From Lachnospiraceae bacterium (GTDB lineage Bacteria; Bacillota; Clostridia; Lachnospirales; Lachnospiraceae): DNA of 64,000 nt. The DNA is taken from positions 1-64,000 of the forward strand of contig JAPJQL010000012.1 in NCBI GenBank assembly GCA_030825115.1, given 5' to 3'. Positions 41,485-50,275 of the stretch are shown here, in pieces. A model generated the notes under the pieces. That model worked only from the letters and a program-made list of their open reading frames with translations. It was not told the DNA's origin and did not search any database. Positions within the stretch are counted from its first letter, which is position 1, and every line of letters starts with the position of its first letter. Position numbers and translations under genes: made by a program.

Positions 41485-43158
41485 ATGGACTGGAAAAGGT
41501 TGAGGAGTGCAATTGCCACAGTATTGACGATAATTATGGCGGCGTTGATGCCTGTCTCGGCATTTGCTGATGTGGCAAAGGCAGAGTTGCCGGGACTGCG
41601 CGAAGCGTTTGTGACGCGCAGCATTACGGATCTGACAGGGCAGGGAGTTGATATCAGCTCAGACGGAAATACGTCTGACGATGGTTCTGAAGCGGGAAAT
41701 GACAACATTCCGGGGGAAGATGAGATTCTGGATCAAGATGAGATTCTGGATCAAGATGAAATTTTGGATGAAGAGGAGCTTCTGGAAGCTACCGCGAGGA
41801 CGTCAGACCGACGGACCGTCGGCGGAGTGGTGATTGCCAGTGACTCTTCTGCCCGTGCGGAATATCTGATTGACGGGCAGGAAAAAGACAGTATTTCATT
41901 TTTTGTTAAACGGGACGAGACGAATGAAGTGATTGAGCCTGATCTGGTTGTGCTCAGCATCACCCAGACTGCCGGTTTGGAAGCTTTTGGAGAGATTGAG
42001 GTAAAAGTCGGCGTTCCGGGGAATCCGGAAGACGGCCTGAAGGACAAGATTGAAATCATACCTCCAGACAGCATTTATCTGGAGCCGGGAAAGACCCTGG
42101 AGTTTGGGATTAAATTTGTAGTCAGCGATGAGATGAGGGCGGGAGAGGAAAATATCTATAATGACGGAACGAAGAACTTTATCACGATTTCCGGAAGAGG
42201 TGCGGTAAAACATGTTCCGGTTTATTATGGGATCGATGGTCTGTATTCGGCTTATAGTACGGAATGGTGTTACATGTATGACGGCGCGCCTTTTACAGAT
42301 ACGGAGAGCGGTATAGAATACAGGCTGGTAGGTCATATAAAATTAAATGATACAAAACCGGAAGTCTTTACGATCCGGCATCAGTTCGGGGTGTTTGGCA
42401 ACATGACGGGAGTGGACAGTGAGGGAAACGTGGTTCCTCTCGAAATCACCAGAGCCAAATTGAATCCGAAGGGGAATTTTGTATTTGCCGACGGTTCTAC
42501 GGAGATGGTTCTCAGAGAAGAAGGGGGCTTGATATCGATTCCGATCATTCTGAAAGAGAACGTCTTTAAAAAATGGAAGAAGGATGCGGTTGCCAAGAAC
42601 GACATGAAGCTGAGTTATATGCTGTTGGTGGATCTGGTGATAGAGTATAATGACGGCTATCTCAGCGGTGGACAAATGTCTTCCCTGCCTCTTGTATATG
42701 CGGTCAGCTATATTCCTCCGACAAGTGAGCCGGAGACGGGAGGCAGCAGCGGAAGCGGTGGAAGCGGCGGAGGTTCAGGTACGACATCGACAGGAACGGT
42801 GCAGGGAGGACCTGCGGCGACTCCGAGGATGACGTATGCGGCTTCGGATGATGTTGGCTGGGTACAGAAGGACGGTGTCTGGTATTATATGGATGCATCC
42901 AATGCCCCTGTGAAGGACTGGCTGCTGGGACCGGATGGAAGATGGTATTTCCTCGGCGCAGACGGCGTCATGAAGACCGGGTGGATGCAGCTTGGCGGTA
43001 CATGGTATTTCCTGAACGCGGATGGTGCGATGGCGAACGGCTGGGTTCAGGGTGCAGATGGAAAATGGTATTATCTGCAGATGGATGGCAAGATGGCTGT
43101 GGATATGACGACGCCGGACGGCTATTATGTGAATCAGGACGGCGTTTGGATCGCATGA
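41485..43158 (+). CDS. Secreted surface protein with choline-binding-type (CW) repeats
   Basis: A 557-aa protein. The signal peptide (~1-29) has a likely cut after SAFA. Next comes an acidic tandem DEILDQ x3 (about residues 79-96), a large beta-rich domain (~115-410), a Gly/Ser linker (GGSSGSGGSGGGSG) and a C-terminal block of four cell-wall-binding repeats of ~20 residues (GWVQKDGVWYYMD, RWYFLGADGVMKTGW, TWYFLNADGAMANGW, KWYYLQMDGKMAV) ending YYVNQDGVWIA. The repeats normally bind choline or other wall polymers, so the protein is probably attached non-covalently to the surface. The central domain is unassigned. Start ATG 41485 with CAGGAGGGG. Confidence 0.87.
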   Translation: MDWKRLRSAIATVLTIIMAALMPVSAFADVAKAELPGLREAFVTRSITDLTGQGVDISSDGNTSDDGSEAGNDNIPGEDEILDQDEILDQDEILDEEELLEATARTSDRRTVGGVVIASDSSARAEYLIDGQEKDSISFFVKRDETNEVIEPDLVVLSITQTAGLEAFGEIEVKVGVPGNPEDGLKDKIEIIPPDSIYLEPGKTLEFGIKFVVSDEMRAGEENIYNDGTKNFITISGRGAVKHVPVYYGIDGLYSAYSTEWCYMYDGAPFTDTESGIEYRLVGHIKLNDTKPEVFTIRHQFGVFGNMTGVDSEGNVVPLEITRAKLNPKGNFVFADGSTEMVLREEGGLISIPIILKENVFKKWKKDAVAKNDMKLSYMLLVDLVIEYNDGYLSGGQMSSLPLVYAVSYIPPTSEPETGGSSGSGGSGGGSGTTSTGTVQGGPAATPRMTYAASDDVGWVQKDGVWYYMDASNAPVKDWLLGPDGRWYFLGADGVMKTGWMQLGGTWYFLNADGAMANGWVQGADGKWYYLQMDGKMAVDMTTPDGYYVNQDGVWIA

Positions 43159-43187
43159 CGGAAAATTGAACCGGCAGTTTTAGAAAT

Positions 43188-43226
43188 GGAAGAAGCACAG
43201 ACATGGGAATCTGTGCTTCTTTCATT
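43188..43226. terminator. Bidirectional terminator
   Basis: A perfect 11-bp stem AGAAGCACAGA/TCTGTGCTTCT with an 8-base loop and a T-rich flank, between the surface protein and the convergent reductase gene. Confidence 0.87.
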
Positions 43227-44140
43227 TATCTCTGTTTTTCTTCCAGTGCCAGCACCAGTTCCACGATCATCTCATGGGTGGGGGCAGGCACGCCGCATTT
43301 TTTAGACGCGCGGACTACGGAGCCGCTGATGGTATTGACTTCTGTCTTGCGCCCGTCGCGCAGGTCCGCGCAGATGGAAGTGATGCCTTCCGGAGAGCCG
43401 AGGGAAGTCTTTTTGACCTTTTCGGTGATGGACTCCTCGTCTGCCTCAAGCCCCAGCCCGTGTGCGACTTCCACCGCCTCGTGGATCAGTTTTTTTGCCA
43501 GGTTCCAGGCATGTTCATTGCCGGCGATAAAGCCCATCGGTACCTGAAGTACGCCGGTGAGGGCGCTCAGGGACACGTTTGTGAACAGTTTGTTCCAGAT
43601 CAGCTGCTGGATGTTTTCATGGATCGTCCCGTGAAAGCCGCAGGTATCCAGCACCTCTTTCAGCTTCGGAAGAAATCCGTTGGCATCCGCGGTCAGCATA
43701 CCGATGTTGGTGTTGCCGGTTCCACCGCGCCGCACGCAGCCGGGGGCGAGAACGGCGCCGTTATCCTCGGTCGTGCCGATGATGATCCGGTCCGTGGGGA
43801 CAAATTCGGATAAGATATCTTCGTGCCCGGAACCGTTCTGGAGCGTCATCAGGTAGGTATTTTCACCGATGATTCCTCTGTTGCTGCTCAGAGCGGCGCG
43901 GGAGAACAGTGATTTTACGAACAGGATTATCAGATCCACCGGCTCCATGCCTTCGGCGGATGTGATGGCTGTCGGATGGTAGACGGATTCTGCGCCGTCC
44001 TCCTGAACCTTCAGCCCCTCTCTGTTGATATGGTCTACAATCGCCTGATTGGTGTCGATCAGATAAACTTCATTGTGTAAGGAAAGGTGCCCGCCATAGA
44101 TGCTTCCCATAGCGCCGGCGCCGATAACTGCAATTCTCAT
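43226..44140 (-). CDS. Ketopantoate reductase-like dehydrogenase (PanE/ApbA family)
   Basis: A 304-aa NADP-dependent reductase. The N-terminal Rossmann motif is IGAGAMGSIYGGHLS. The middle holds LQNGSGHEDIL (family N-G motif), and QQLIWNKLFTNVSLSALTGV contains the catalytic lysine region. The context (a cyclase upstream on the same strand, 23 bases away, under a GntR regulator) points to catabolism of an organic acid rather than pantothenate synthesis, so I leave out panE as a symbol. Confidence 0.85.
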   Translation of the reverse strand: MRIAVIGAGAMGSIYGGHLSLHNEVYLIDTNQAIVDHINREGLKVQEDGAESVYHPTAITSAEGMEPVDLIILFVKSLFSRAALSSNRGIIGENTYLMTLQNGSGHEDILSEFVPTDRIIIGTTEDNGAVLAPGCVRRGGTGNTNIGMLTADANGFLPKLKEVLDTCGFHGTIHENIQQLIWNKLFTNVSLSALTGVLQVPMGFIAGNEHAWNLAKKLIHEAVEVAHGLGLEADEESITEKVKKTSLGSPEGITSICADLRDGRKTEVNTISGSVVRASKKCGVPAPTHEMIVELVLALEEKQR

Positions 44141-44163
44141 AGATGACCATCCCTTCGTATCAG

Positions 44164-44850
44164 TTATTTGGAGAACTCAGCCAGCCCTTCGATCGCGTAT
44201 GCACGAATCGGGCAGGAGTCCAGCCCTTTGATCGGAAGCGGGGAGTAGGACATGAAGAAGGTGTCCGAAGTCAGTTCTTCCAGATTCTTCAGCACTTCCA
44301 GGAATACGCAGTTTACTTCCATCAGGACATCGTGGAACGCACATACGTCCTCATTGTTGCTCTCAATAGATACGCCGTCGCCAAAGCCTACGCACTTTGT
44401 TTTTTTGCTGCGGAACCACTCGGCAGTTTCACGGCAGATAAAAAGGCGTTTGTCCTTTTCGGTGTTGGAATCCGGTGTAAACGGCGGCAGCTTGTAAGGG
44501 GAGTCGATGATCACGATATCGCCCTCCTGGATCCGGTCGCCGCAGGCTTTTTCCAGGTCTTCTCCGGTGATCTTATGGTTTGGCTCACAGCCCTCGATGT
44601 TCACATAGATGGCACGTCCCATAAATGTGGTGATCGGCAGAGCCTCCACGTCAGACCAGTTGTCATTGTGATGGTAAGGACACTCGACATGGGTGCCTAA
44701 ATGGCTGGTCAGGTCCATGATGGTATGGAAATCCGGGATTGGACCTCCTGTGTTGAACCTGGTCAGACCACAGCGTCTGCTCTCGGTCTTCGGGTCTAAG
44801 ACCTTGGTTAAGTCTACGATTCTTAAGTTGCCCATCTGATATGCGCTCAT
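44164..44850 (-). CDS. Cyclase family protein (kynurenine formamidase-like metal hydrolase)
   Basis: A 228-aa member of the putative cyclase family (PF04199). The metal motif is HLGTHVECPYHH (family HxGTHxDxPxH, here with Glu for Asp), and GFGDGVSIE and HDVLMEVNCVFLEVL match the later family blocks. Members hydrolyse N-formylkynurenine or similar ring/amide compounds; the substrate here is unknown. ATG 44850 follows AAGGAGG; the longer frame to 44961 runs through the promoter and is rejected. It is divergent from the GntR regulator. Confidence 0.85.
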   Translation of the reverse strand: MSAYQMGNLRIVDLTKVLDPKTESRRCGLTRFNTGGPIPDFHTIMDLTSHLGTHVECPYHHNDNWSDVEALPITTFMGRAIYVNIEGCEPNHKITGEDLEKACGDRIQEGDIVIIDSPYKLPPFTPDSNTEKDKRLFICRETAEWFRSKKTKCVGFGDGVSIESNNEDVCAFHDVLMEVNCVFLEVLKNLEELTSDTFFMSYSPLPIKGLDSCPIRAYAIEGLAEFSK

Positions 44851-44898
44851 GTGTAAATACCTCCTTGGTTTTGCTTGTTTTTCCAACTTGTTATCTGT

Positions 44899-44988
44899 AT
44901 TATATAGTATACCGGTATACCGGTCAAGTATTTTTTTCATTGACGCGGGACAAATTTTCATATATGATTATAGTAGCACTAAACCGGT
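44899..44988. promoter_or_regulatory. Divergent promoters with palindromic operator
   Basis: Minus strand: TTGACC (44927-44922), a 17-base spacer and TATAAT (44904-44899), driving the cyclase gene. Plus strand: TTGACG (44940-44945), a 17-base spacer and TATGAT (44963-44968), driving the GntR gene. The spacer of the minus promoter is made of overlapping perfect palindromes GTATACCGGTATAC (44907-44920) and ACCGGTATACCGGT (44911-44924), and a further ACCGGT lies at 44983-44988 just after the GntR start site. This is a textbook layout for an autoregulated repressor. Confidence 0.75.
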
Positions 44989-45000
44989 AGAAAGGGGAAC

Positions 45001-45666
45001 GTGATACTTATGAACAGCAGAAGCCCATTGCAGATACAGGCGTATGAATATTTGAAGGAACAGATTCTTTCGGGGAAGCTGGACCCGGATGTGCTGTATT
45101 CGGAGACCAGGATGTCAGCCGAGATCGGCGTTTCGCGGACGCCCATGCGGGAGGCGATCCAGTGCCTGAGCCAGGACGGGTACATCCATGTGGTGCCGAG
45201 CAAAGGATTCATGATCCGGCAGCTGAACGAGAAGGATATGGTGGAGACGATTCAGGTGCGCTGCGCCATCGAAGGGTTCTGCGTCCATGTGATCGCTTCG
45301 GAGACCGAGAGCAAAAAAGGACAGAAGCTGTTAAAAGATCTGGAACGGCTGCTGGAAAAACAGGAGAAGGCGCTCCAGAACAAAAAGGAAGAGACAGCCA
45401 GGAAGCTGTTTATGGAGTATGACCACCAGTTCCATATGGCGCTTGTGGACTATGTGGACAATAAGGAGTTTCAGCAGACCTTCCAGCGCCTGATGTACCT
45501 GATCCACCTGACGACCGCCGGAGCGCTGGCAGTGCCCGGACGGAGCGAGGATACCTTAAAGGAGCACAAACTGTTCTTTTCTTATTTAAAGTCCGGCGAT
45601 GGAGACGCAGCATATAAACTGATGATGGTGCATCTGATGATGCCGTTGACGATGCATATCGTGTAA
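45001..45666 (+). CDS. GntR family regulator (FCD/FadR-type)
   Basis: A 221-aa protein. The N-terminal winged helix (~10-75) contains LKEQILSGKL, SETRMSAEIGVSRTPMREAIQCLSQDGYI. The C-terminal FCD domain of helices carries the metal/ligand histidines (EYDHQFHMALV and later LKEHKLFFSYLKSGD). It probably represses the divergent cyclase-reductase pair through the ACCGGT palindromes and senses an organic acid. Start uncertain: GTG 45001 (site 3 bases away) or ATG 45010 (12 bases away). Confidence 0.87.
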   Translation: MILMNSRSPLQIQAYEYLKEQILSGKLDPDVLYSETRMSAEIGVSRTPMREAIQCLSQDGYIHVVPSKGFMIRQLNEKDMVETIQVRCAIEGFCVHVIASETESKKGQKLLKDLERLLEKQEKALQNKKEETARKLFMEYDHQFHMALVDYVDNKEFQQTFQRLMYLIHLTTAGALAVPGRSEDTLKEHKLFFSYLKSGDGDAAYKLMMVHLMMPLTMHIV

Positions 45667-45765
45667 GGTTTTTTCACGAAAAATATAAAACTTGTATAAA
45701 AGATATGGAAAAAAACTTCGCTATCAGTTAGGATAGAACCATATTGGATGATGGGAAGTGAGCAG

Positions 45766-46758
45766 ATGACGATTTATGATATAGCAAAAGAGGCAGGAGT
45801 GGCAGCGAGCACGGTATCAAGGGTGATAAACAATAAACCGGGCATCAAGGCAGAGACACGCAAACGGGTTCAGGAGCTTCTGGATAAATATGATTATACT
45901 CCGAACGCTGCGGCGCGGGGGCTCGTCATGCAGTCCACAAAGATGGTTGGCATCCTGATCGTGGACATCCGGGTCACCCACCATATAAACAGCGCGTTCG
46001 TCATTGAACAGGAATTGACAAAACGGGGGTACTGCTGCATCATCATGAGTACCGGTCCGACGGATGAGCGGAAGGCGGAATATATCCAGATTCTGGAGCA
46101 GCGCCGGGTGGAAGGGGTTATCCTTATGGGCTCCATGTTCTCCACAGAAGCGGTAAAGCAGGGGATCAAGAAGCATCTGTCCAAAGTGCCGGTCGTCATC
46201 GTCAACGGATATCTGGACCTGCCAAATGTCTCCGGCGTCATCGTGGATGAAGATGCCGGCGTGACCCAGTGTGTCGATTTGCTGGTTGGAAAAGGAAAAA
46301 AGAAGATTGCTTTTATCCTGGATGGCGATTCTCCGGCCAACAGGAGAAAGCAGCAGGGATATTATGATGGGATCAGAAAGAACGGGGGAACAGAGGACGA
46401 TTTTCTGATGTATGAGGCAGAAGAGAGTTCTCTGAACGGGGGATATGACGCCACGGTGAGGGTGCTGAAGGAACACCCGGACGTTCAGGGGATTATTTAT
46501 TCCATCGATCTGGTTGCGGTCGGGGGAGTCAGGGCCGCTTATGATCTGGGCTACCGGGTGCCGGAAGACCTGGGGCTGATCGGGATTGACAACAGCCTGT
46601 ATGGGGATATCTGCATGCCGAAGCTGACAACCCTTCACAATAAGCTGGAGGAACTGAGTGAGACGGCGGCCAGCATCCTGCGGGAGGGGCTGGAAGGGAA
46701 GCCGCAGAATAAGAAGTTGATGCTGTTTTCTGAAATCATTGAACGGGAGAGTACGTGA
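45766..46758 (+). CDS. LacI family transcriptional regulator
   Basis: A 330-aa protein. The N-terminal helix-turn-helix MTIYDIAKEAGVAASTVSRVINNKPG is classic LacI, followed by the hinge NAAARGLVMQ and a periplasmic-binding-like sensor domain (from ~60). ATG 45766 has GGAAG at a proper distance; ATG 45748 is the longer alternative. It is followed by a strong terminator and then by an operator-bearing promoter for the YiaK/YiaL/TRAP locus, which it probably controls in response to a sugar or sugar acid. Confidence 0.9.
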   Translation: MTIYDIAKEAGVAASTVSRVINNKPGIKAETRKRVQELLDKYDYTPNAAARGLVMQSTKMVGILIVDIRVTHHINSAFVIEQELTKRGYCCIIMSTGPTDERKAEYIQILEQRRVEGVILMGSMFSTEAVKQGIKKHLSKVPVVIVNGYLDLPNVSGVIVDEDAGVTQCVDLLVGKGKKKIAFILDGDSPANRRKQQGYYDGIRKNGGTEDDFLMYEAEESSLNGGYDATVRVLKEHPDVQGIIYSIDLVAVGGVRAAYDLGYRVPEDLGLIGIDNSLYGDICMPKLTTLHNKLEELSETAASILREGLEGKPQNKKLMLFSEIIEREST

Positions 46759-46805
46759 AAAGCAGATACAGGGCAGATTGAATTTGCCCTGTATCTGCTT
46801 TTTGC
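46759..46805 (+). terminator. Intrinsic terminator after the LacI gene
   Basis: A perfect 14-bp stem AGCAGATACAGGGC/GCCCTGTATCTGCT with an AGATTGAATTT loop and a T-run. Confidence 0.94.
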
Positions 46806-46838
46806 CTGTGTGCCGGCAGAGAAAACCGGCAATAATAA

Positions 46839-47000
46839 CAATCGATTGCAAAAATTTTGTCGTAAAAAGTCAAGAAAATAACGAAGATTGTGAGAAGTAT
46901 ACAAAAATATAGCGGAAAATATGTAGAATAACACAATAACTACACACTTGAAATCCCAAAATGCCTGTGTTATTATAAAAACATAGTTAGCAATCGATTG
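46839..47000 (+). promoter_or_regulatory. Promoter with twin LacI-type operators
   Basis: TTGAAA at 46948-46953, a 17-base spacer and TATTAT at 46971-46976. CAATCGATTG occurs at 46839-46848 and again at 46991-47000, each followed by CAAAAA; the second copy lies just after the predicted start of transcription. The 152-base spacing between the two copies would allow a repression loop. Confidence 0.75.
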
Positions 47001-47045
47001 CAAAAATGAAATGTATCAGAAATAGTGGAAAGAGGGATAAAGCGA

Positions 47046-48050
47046 ATGTTGAGAGTCAAGTATGACGACATGGTAAAGGAGTTCCAGCGCGTCCTGGTAA
47101 GCAGAGGTTTCAGTGAGAAGAATGCATTAGATGCAGCCACAGTGTTTGCACAGAACAGCCTGGATGGCATCTACAGCCACGGATTAAACCGTTTTCCGAG
47201 GGTGGTTGAATATCTTGACAAAGGGGAGATCAATCCGGAAGTGACGGCTACCTGTGAGATGGCGATGGGCGCGATCGAGAGGTGGGAAGGCCATAGAGGT
47301 TTTGGCCCGTTGAACGCAAAACAGGCGATGGACCGGGCATGCGAGCTGGCGAAGCAGTACGGCATCGGCATGGTGGCTCTGGGCAACTCCAATCACTGGA
47401 TGCGGGGCGGCAGCTACGGCTGGCAGGCGGCTGATCAGGGATGCATCGGAATCTGCTGGTCCAACACGATGCCGAATATGCCGGCATGGGGCGGCAAGGA
47501 CAGAAAGATTGGCAACAATCCGCTGATTCTTGCAGTGCCAAAGAGCGATGGGGACCATGTGGTTGTGGACTGTGCAGTATCCCAGTTTTCCTATGGAAAG
47601 ATCGAGGAGACCAGGTTAAAAGGACAGCAACTTCCTGTACCGGGCGGATATGATGAGGACGGTAACCTGACCACAGACCCGGCAGCGATTGAAAAAACCT
47701 GGAGAGTTCTTCCGATGGGCTATTGGAAAGGAAGCGGGATTTCTATCCTTCTGGATCTGATATCCACGGTACTGACCAACGCCAATTCTGTACAGAAGAT
47801 TGGAACGTTTGGGGACGAGATCGGGCTGTCCCAGATCATGATAGCGATCGACCCGGGCAAGTTTGACAGCGCGGAGGTAACAGACAAGATCGTGGAGGCG
47901 CTGGTAGAAGACATCAAGTCGTCCGTTCCGGCCCAGGAAGGCGGCAAGGTATTTTATCCGGGCGAGATTGAGATCAACACCAGAAAAGATAATCTGGCTA
48001 ACGGGATTCCGGTTATAGACGAGAAGTGGAATGCAGTTTTGGCAATGTAA
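47046..48050 (+). CDS. yiaK: YiaK-like dehydrogenase (LDH2/malate-lactate family)
   Basis: A 334-aa NAD(P)-dependent oxidoreductase of the MDH/LDH2 family. The catalytic SHGLNRFPR (His), GNSNHWMRGGSYGWQAADQG and PMGYWKGSGISILLDLIS are as in YiaK (2,3-diketo-L-gulonate reductase). Together with a YiaL homologue and a TRAP transporter after it, sugar-acid catabolism is likely. The true substrate could differ. ATG 47046; the earlier TTG at 47025 is not needed. Confidence 0.87.
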   Translation: MLRVKYDDMVKEFQRVLVSRGFSEKNALDAATVFAQNSLDGIYSHGLNRFPRVVEYLDKGEINPEVTATCEMAMGAIERWEGHRGFGPLNAKQAMDRACELAKQYGIGMVALGNSNHWMRGGSYGWQAADQGCIGICWSNTMPNMPAWGGKDRKIGNNPLILAVPKSDGDHVVVDCAVSQFSYGKIEETRLKGQQLPVPGGYDEDGNLTTDPAAIEKTWRVLPMGYWKGSGISILLDLISTVLTNANSVQKIGTFGDEIGLSQIMIAIDPGKFDSAEVTDKIVEALVEDIKSSVPAQEGGKVFYPGEIEINTRKDNLANGIPVIDEKWNAVLAM

Positions 48051-48079
48051 GAAAACCGGAGTAAAGGAGAACCGATGAC

Positions 48080-48544
48080 ATGATTTTTTCATCAATTTAC
48101 GCAAATGACAGTGTAGATAAATATCCAAAGGCAATCCAGACTGCACTGGAATATCTGAAATCCAATGACTTCACAAAGATGGAGACGGGAGTATATGAGA
48201 TTCAGGGCAGAGAAATCTATGCACAGGTGATGGATGCCCAGACTGGGCCGGCAGACGCAAAAAGACCTGAAGTCCATGAGAAATATATCGATGTTCAGTT
48301 TCTGGCATCCGGCAGGGAGCGGCTGGGATTTACCCCCGATACCGGGAACTACGAGGTGGAGGAGCGGCTGGAAGACAAGGACCTTATCTTTTACCGGTCT
48401 GTGGAACACGAAGGCTTTATCGAGGCAGTGCCGGGCTGCTACTGTATCTTTTTCCCGGAAGATGTACACCGCCCTGCCGTGGAGGCAGGTGAGCCGATGA
48501 CGATCCGTAAGGTGGTTGTCAAGGTGAGCGTGGCATTGATCTAG
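48080..48544 (+). CDS. yiaL: YhcH/YjgK/YiaL family protein
   Basis: A 154-aa beta-barrel protein of the YiaL/EbgC type: EVHEKYIDVQFLASGRERLGF, the central metal-site pattern, and FPEDVHRPAV near the end. Family members are thought to handle sugar anomers or sialic-acid-type sugars. It lies 29 bases after yiaK with AAAGGAG. About 90 non-coding bases follow before the TRAP receptor. Confidence 0.88.
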   Translation: MIFSSIYANDSVDKYPKAIQTALEYLKSNDFTKMETGVYEIQGREIYAQVMDAQTGPADAKRPEVHEKYIDVQFLASGRERLGFTPDTGNYEVEERLEDKDLIFYRSVEHEGFIEAVPGCYCIFFPEDVHRPAVEAGEPMTIRKVVVKVSVALI

Positions 48545-48634
48545 CAGCAAAAGCGGCAGGATGGAAACCAGGATATTTGCGGGAACGTTCAGAGGGACGA
48601 CCGTAAAAATAAAAGAAAAGAAGGGAAAGTAATT

Positions 48635-49711
48635 ATGAAAAAGAAATTATCACTTGTATTGGCGGGCGCTATGGTAATGGCATCGTTAGCAGGCTGCGGA
48701 GGCGGAAAGGCGCCGGCGGCACCGGCAGCGCCGGCAGCAGACGGAACGACAGCGGCAGCAGCGGATGGTAAGGCAGAACTGAATTTGATCATTGCATCCA
48801 ACCAGACATCCCTGGACAATCCGTACTCTTATGGTATGGACAAGTTTAAAGAAGTGCTGGAAGAAAAATCCGGCGGCAAGATTTCCGTTACGGTACATAA
48901 AGGGACGCTTGGCGAGAATGAATCCGAGCTGATTGAGAAACTGGAGATGGGCGCAGCTTCCATGGTAGTTGCTTCCCCGGGCTTTATGACTTCAATCGGT
49001 GTTCCTGAGATCGACATCTTTTCCCTGGAATATCTGTTTGACAGCTTTGACCACTGGGAGAAATGCCTGGATGGCGAGTTCGGCGAAAAGATGAAAGAAG
49101 TTGCGAAAGAGAAAACCGGCAACAACTTCCGTATCATGTCCTACTGGACTTCTTCTGTACGTGATTACTATGGAAAGAAAGAAGTGAAGACTCCAGCTGA
49201 CTTAAAGGGCATGACCATCCGTACCCAGTCTTCCCAGGTTCAGCAGGACTTCTGGAAAGCCTGCGGCGCGATCCCGACTTCTGTAGCATGGGGAGAGCTT
49301 TATCAGGCATTACAGCAGGGCGTTGTGGATTCTGCAGAGAATGATTACACCAGCTTCATGCTGAAAGAGCATCACAAGACCGACAATGGCAAGTATATCT
49401 CCGAAACCCATCACGACTATACGACCCGCCTTCTGCTGATGAACGGACATTTTTATGACAGCCTGACCGACGAGCAGAAACAGTGGATCGACGAGAGCGT
49501 GGAAGAGGCAACCAAAGAGGAACGCGAGGTTGTTTACAGAATGTTTAAAGAGTCCAAGGAGAAAGTCATCGCTGACGGTGCGATCGTAACTGATTTTGAA
49601 GACATGGATATCGATGCATTCAAGGCACTGGCGCTTCCGATTCAGGATAAGTTTGCGGCAGACAACAATATGACCGCAGAGCTGGAGATGATTCGCGCAG
49701 CGGCAAACTGA
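48635..49711 (+). CDS. TRAP transporter solute-binding lipoprotein (DctP/YiaO type)
   Basis: A 358-aa protein. The lipoprotein signal ends SLAGC (Cys21), and a short Ala/Pro-rich linker follows. The DctP domain carries the substrate-carboxylate arginine region MTIRTQSSQVQQDFWKACGA and GVVDSAENDYTSF. It captures a carboxylated solute (sugar acid or similar) for the permeases below. A terminator follows directly, so receptor mRNA should exceed permease mRNA. Confidence 0.92.
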   Translation: MKKKLSLVLAGAMVMASLAGCGGGKAPAAPAAPAADGTTAAAADGKAELNLIIASNQTSLDNPYSYGMDKFKEVLEEKSGGKISVTVHKGTLGENESELIEKLEMGAASMVVASPGFMTSIGVPEIDIFSLEYLFDSFDHWEKCLDGEFGEKMKEVAKEKTGNNFRIMSYWTSSVRDYYGKKEVKTPADLKGMTIRTQSSQVQQDFWKACGAIPTSVAWGELYQALQQGVVDSAENDYTSFMLKEHHKTDNGKYISETHHDYTTRLLLMNGHFYDSLTDEQKQWIDESVEEATKEEREVVYRMFKESKEKVIADGAIVTDFEDMDIDAFKALALPIQDKFAADNNMTAELEMIRAAAN

Positions 49712-49720
49712 GGATGATGG

Positions 49721-49753
49721 GAAAGCCGCCCGGGGATCTGGGCGGCTTTCTTT
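49721..49753 (+). terminator. Intra-operon terminator between TRAP receptor and permeases
   Basis: A perfect 10-bp stem AAAGCCGCCC/GGGCGGCTTT with an 8-base loop and a T-rich tail, immediately after the receptor gene. Confidence 0.85.
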
Positions 49754-49789
49754 ATGGGATATCGTAGTGGCGAAAAAGGAGATGGAACA

Positions 49790-50275
49790 ATGAAGAAAGC
49801 AATTGCTATGTTACAAAAAATCCAGATTGCGGTGGGCGGTTTCTTCCTGTGCGTATTCCTGGTTACGGTCGTCTATCAGATGCTTTCCCGGTATTTGGGG
49901 ATCGCGGCTACCTGGACGGAGGATGTGTCCATGTACTCGTTCATCTGGGCCGTATTTATGGGCGCAGGCGCGATGGTTTATGAGAAGCGCCATTTTGCAT
50001 TTACCTCCATCAGCGATATGATGAAAAATGAGAAAGTAAAGAGCGTGCTGGCAATCGTCATCGCGGCGCTGATGCTGTTCTTCGCGATTTTGATGGCTTA
50101 TTACGGCTATAAGGTAACGAAGCAGTTCTGGAACTATACCTGGGTCAATATCCCCGCGTTTAAGCGCGGACCTACCTGGCTGTGCCTTCCAATCTGCGGC
50201 GTTACATCGGCGATCTATCTGATCAATGAGATCATCGAAGAGATTGGGAGTCTGGTTAAAGGAGGGAAACATTGA
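49790..50275 (+). CDS. TRAP transporter small permease (DctQ/YiaM type)
   Basis: A 161-aa protein with four membrane segments. The family feature RYLGIAATWTEDVSMYSFIWAVFMGA is clear. Start ATG 49790 with AAAGGAG; the longer frame from 49754 starts inside the terminator. It overlaps the large permease by one base. Confidence 0.9.
   Translation: MKKAIAMLQKIQIAVGGFFLCVFLVTVVYQMLSRYLGIAATWTEDVSMYSFIWAVFMGAGAMVYEKRHFAFTSISDMMKNEKVKSVLAIVIAALMLFFAILMAYYGYKVTKQFWNYTWVNIPAFKRGPTWLCLPICGVTSAIYLINEIIEEIGSLVKGGKH

Noticed and set aside
44851..44961. N-terminal extension of the cyclase protein to 44961
   Set aside because: It would run through the minus-strand promoter and operator; ATG 44850 has a strong ribosome site.
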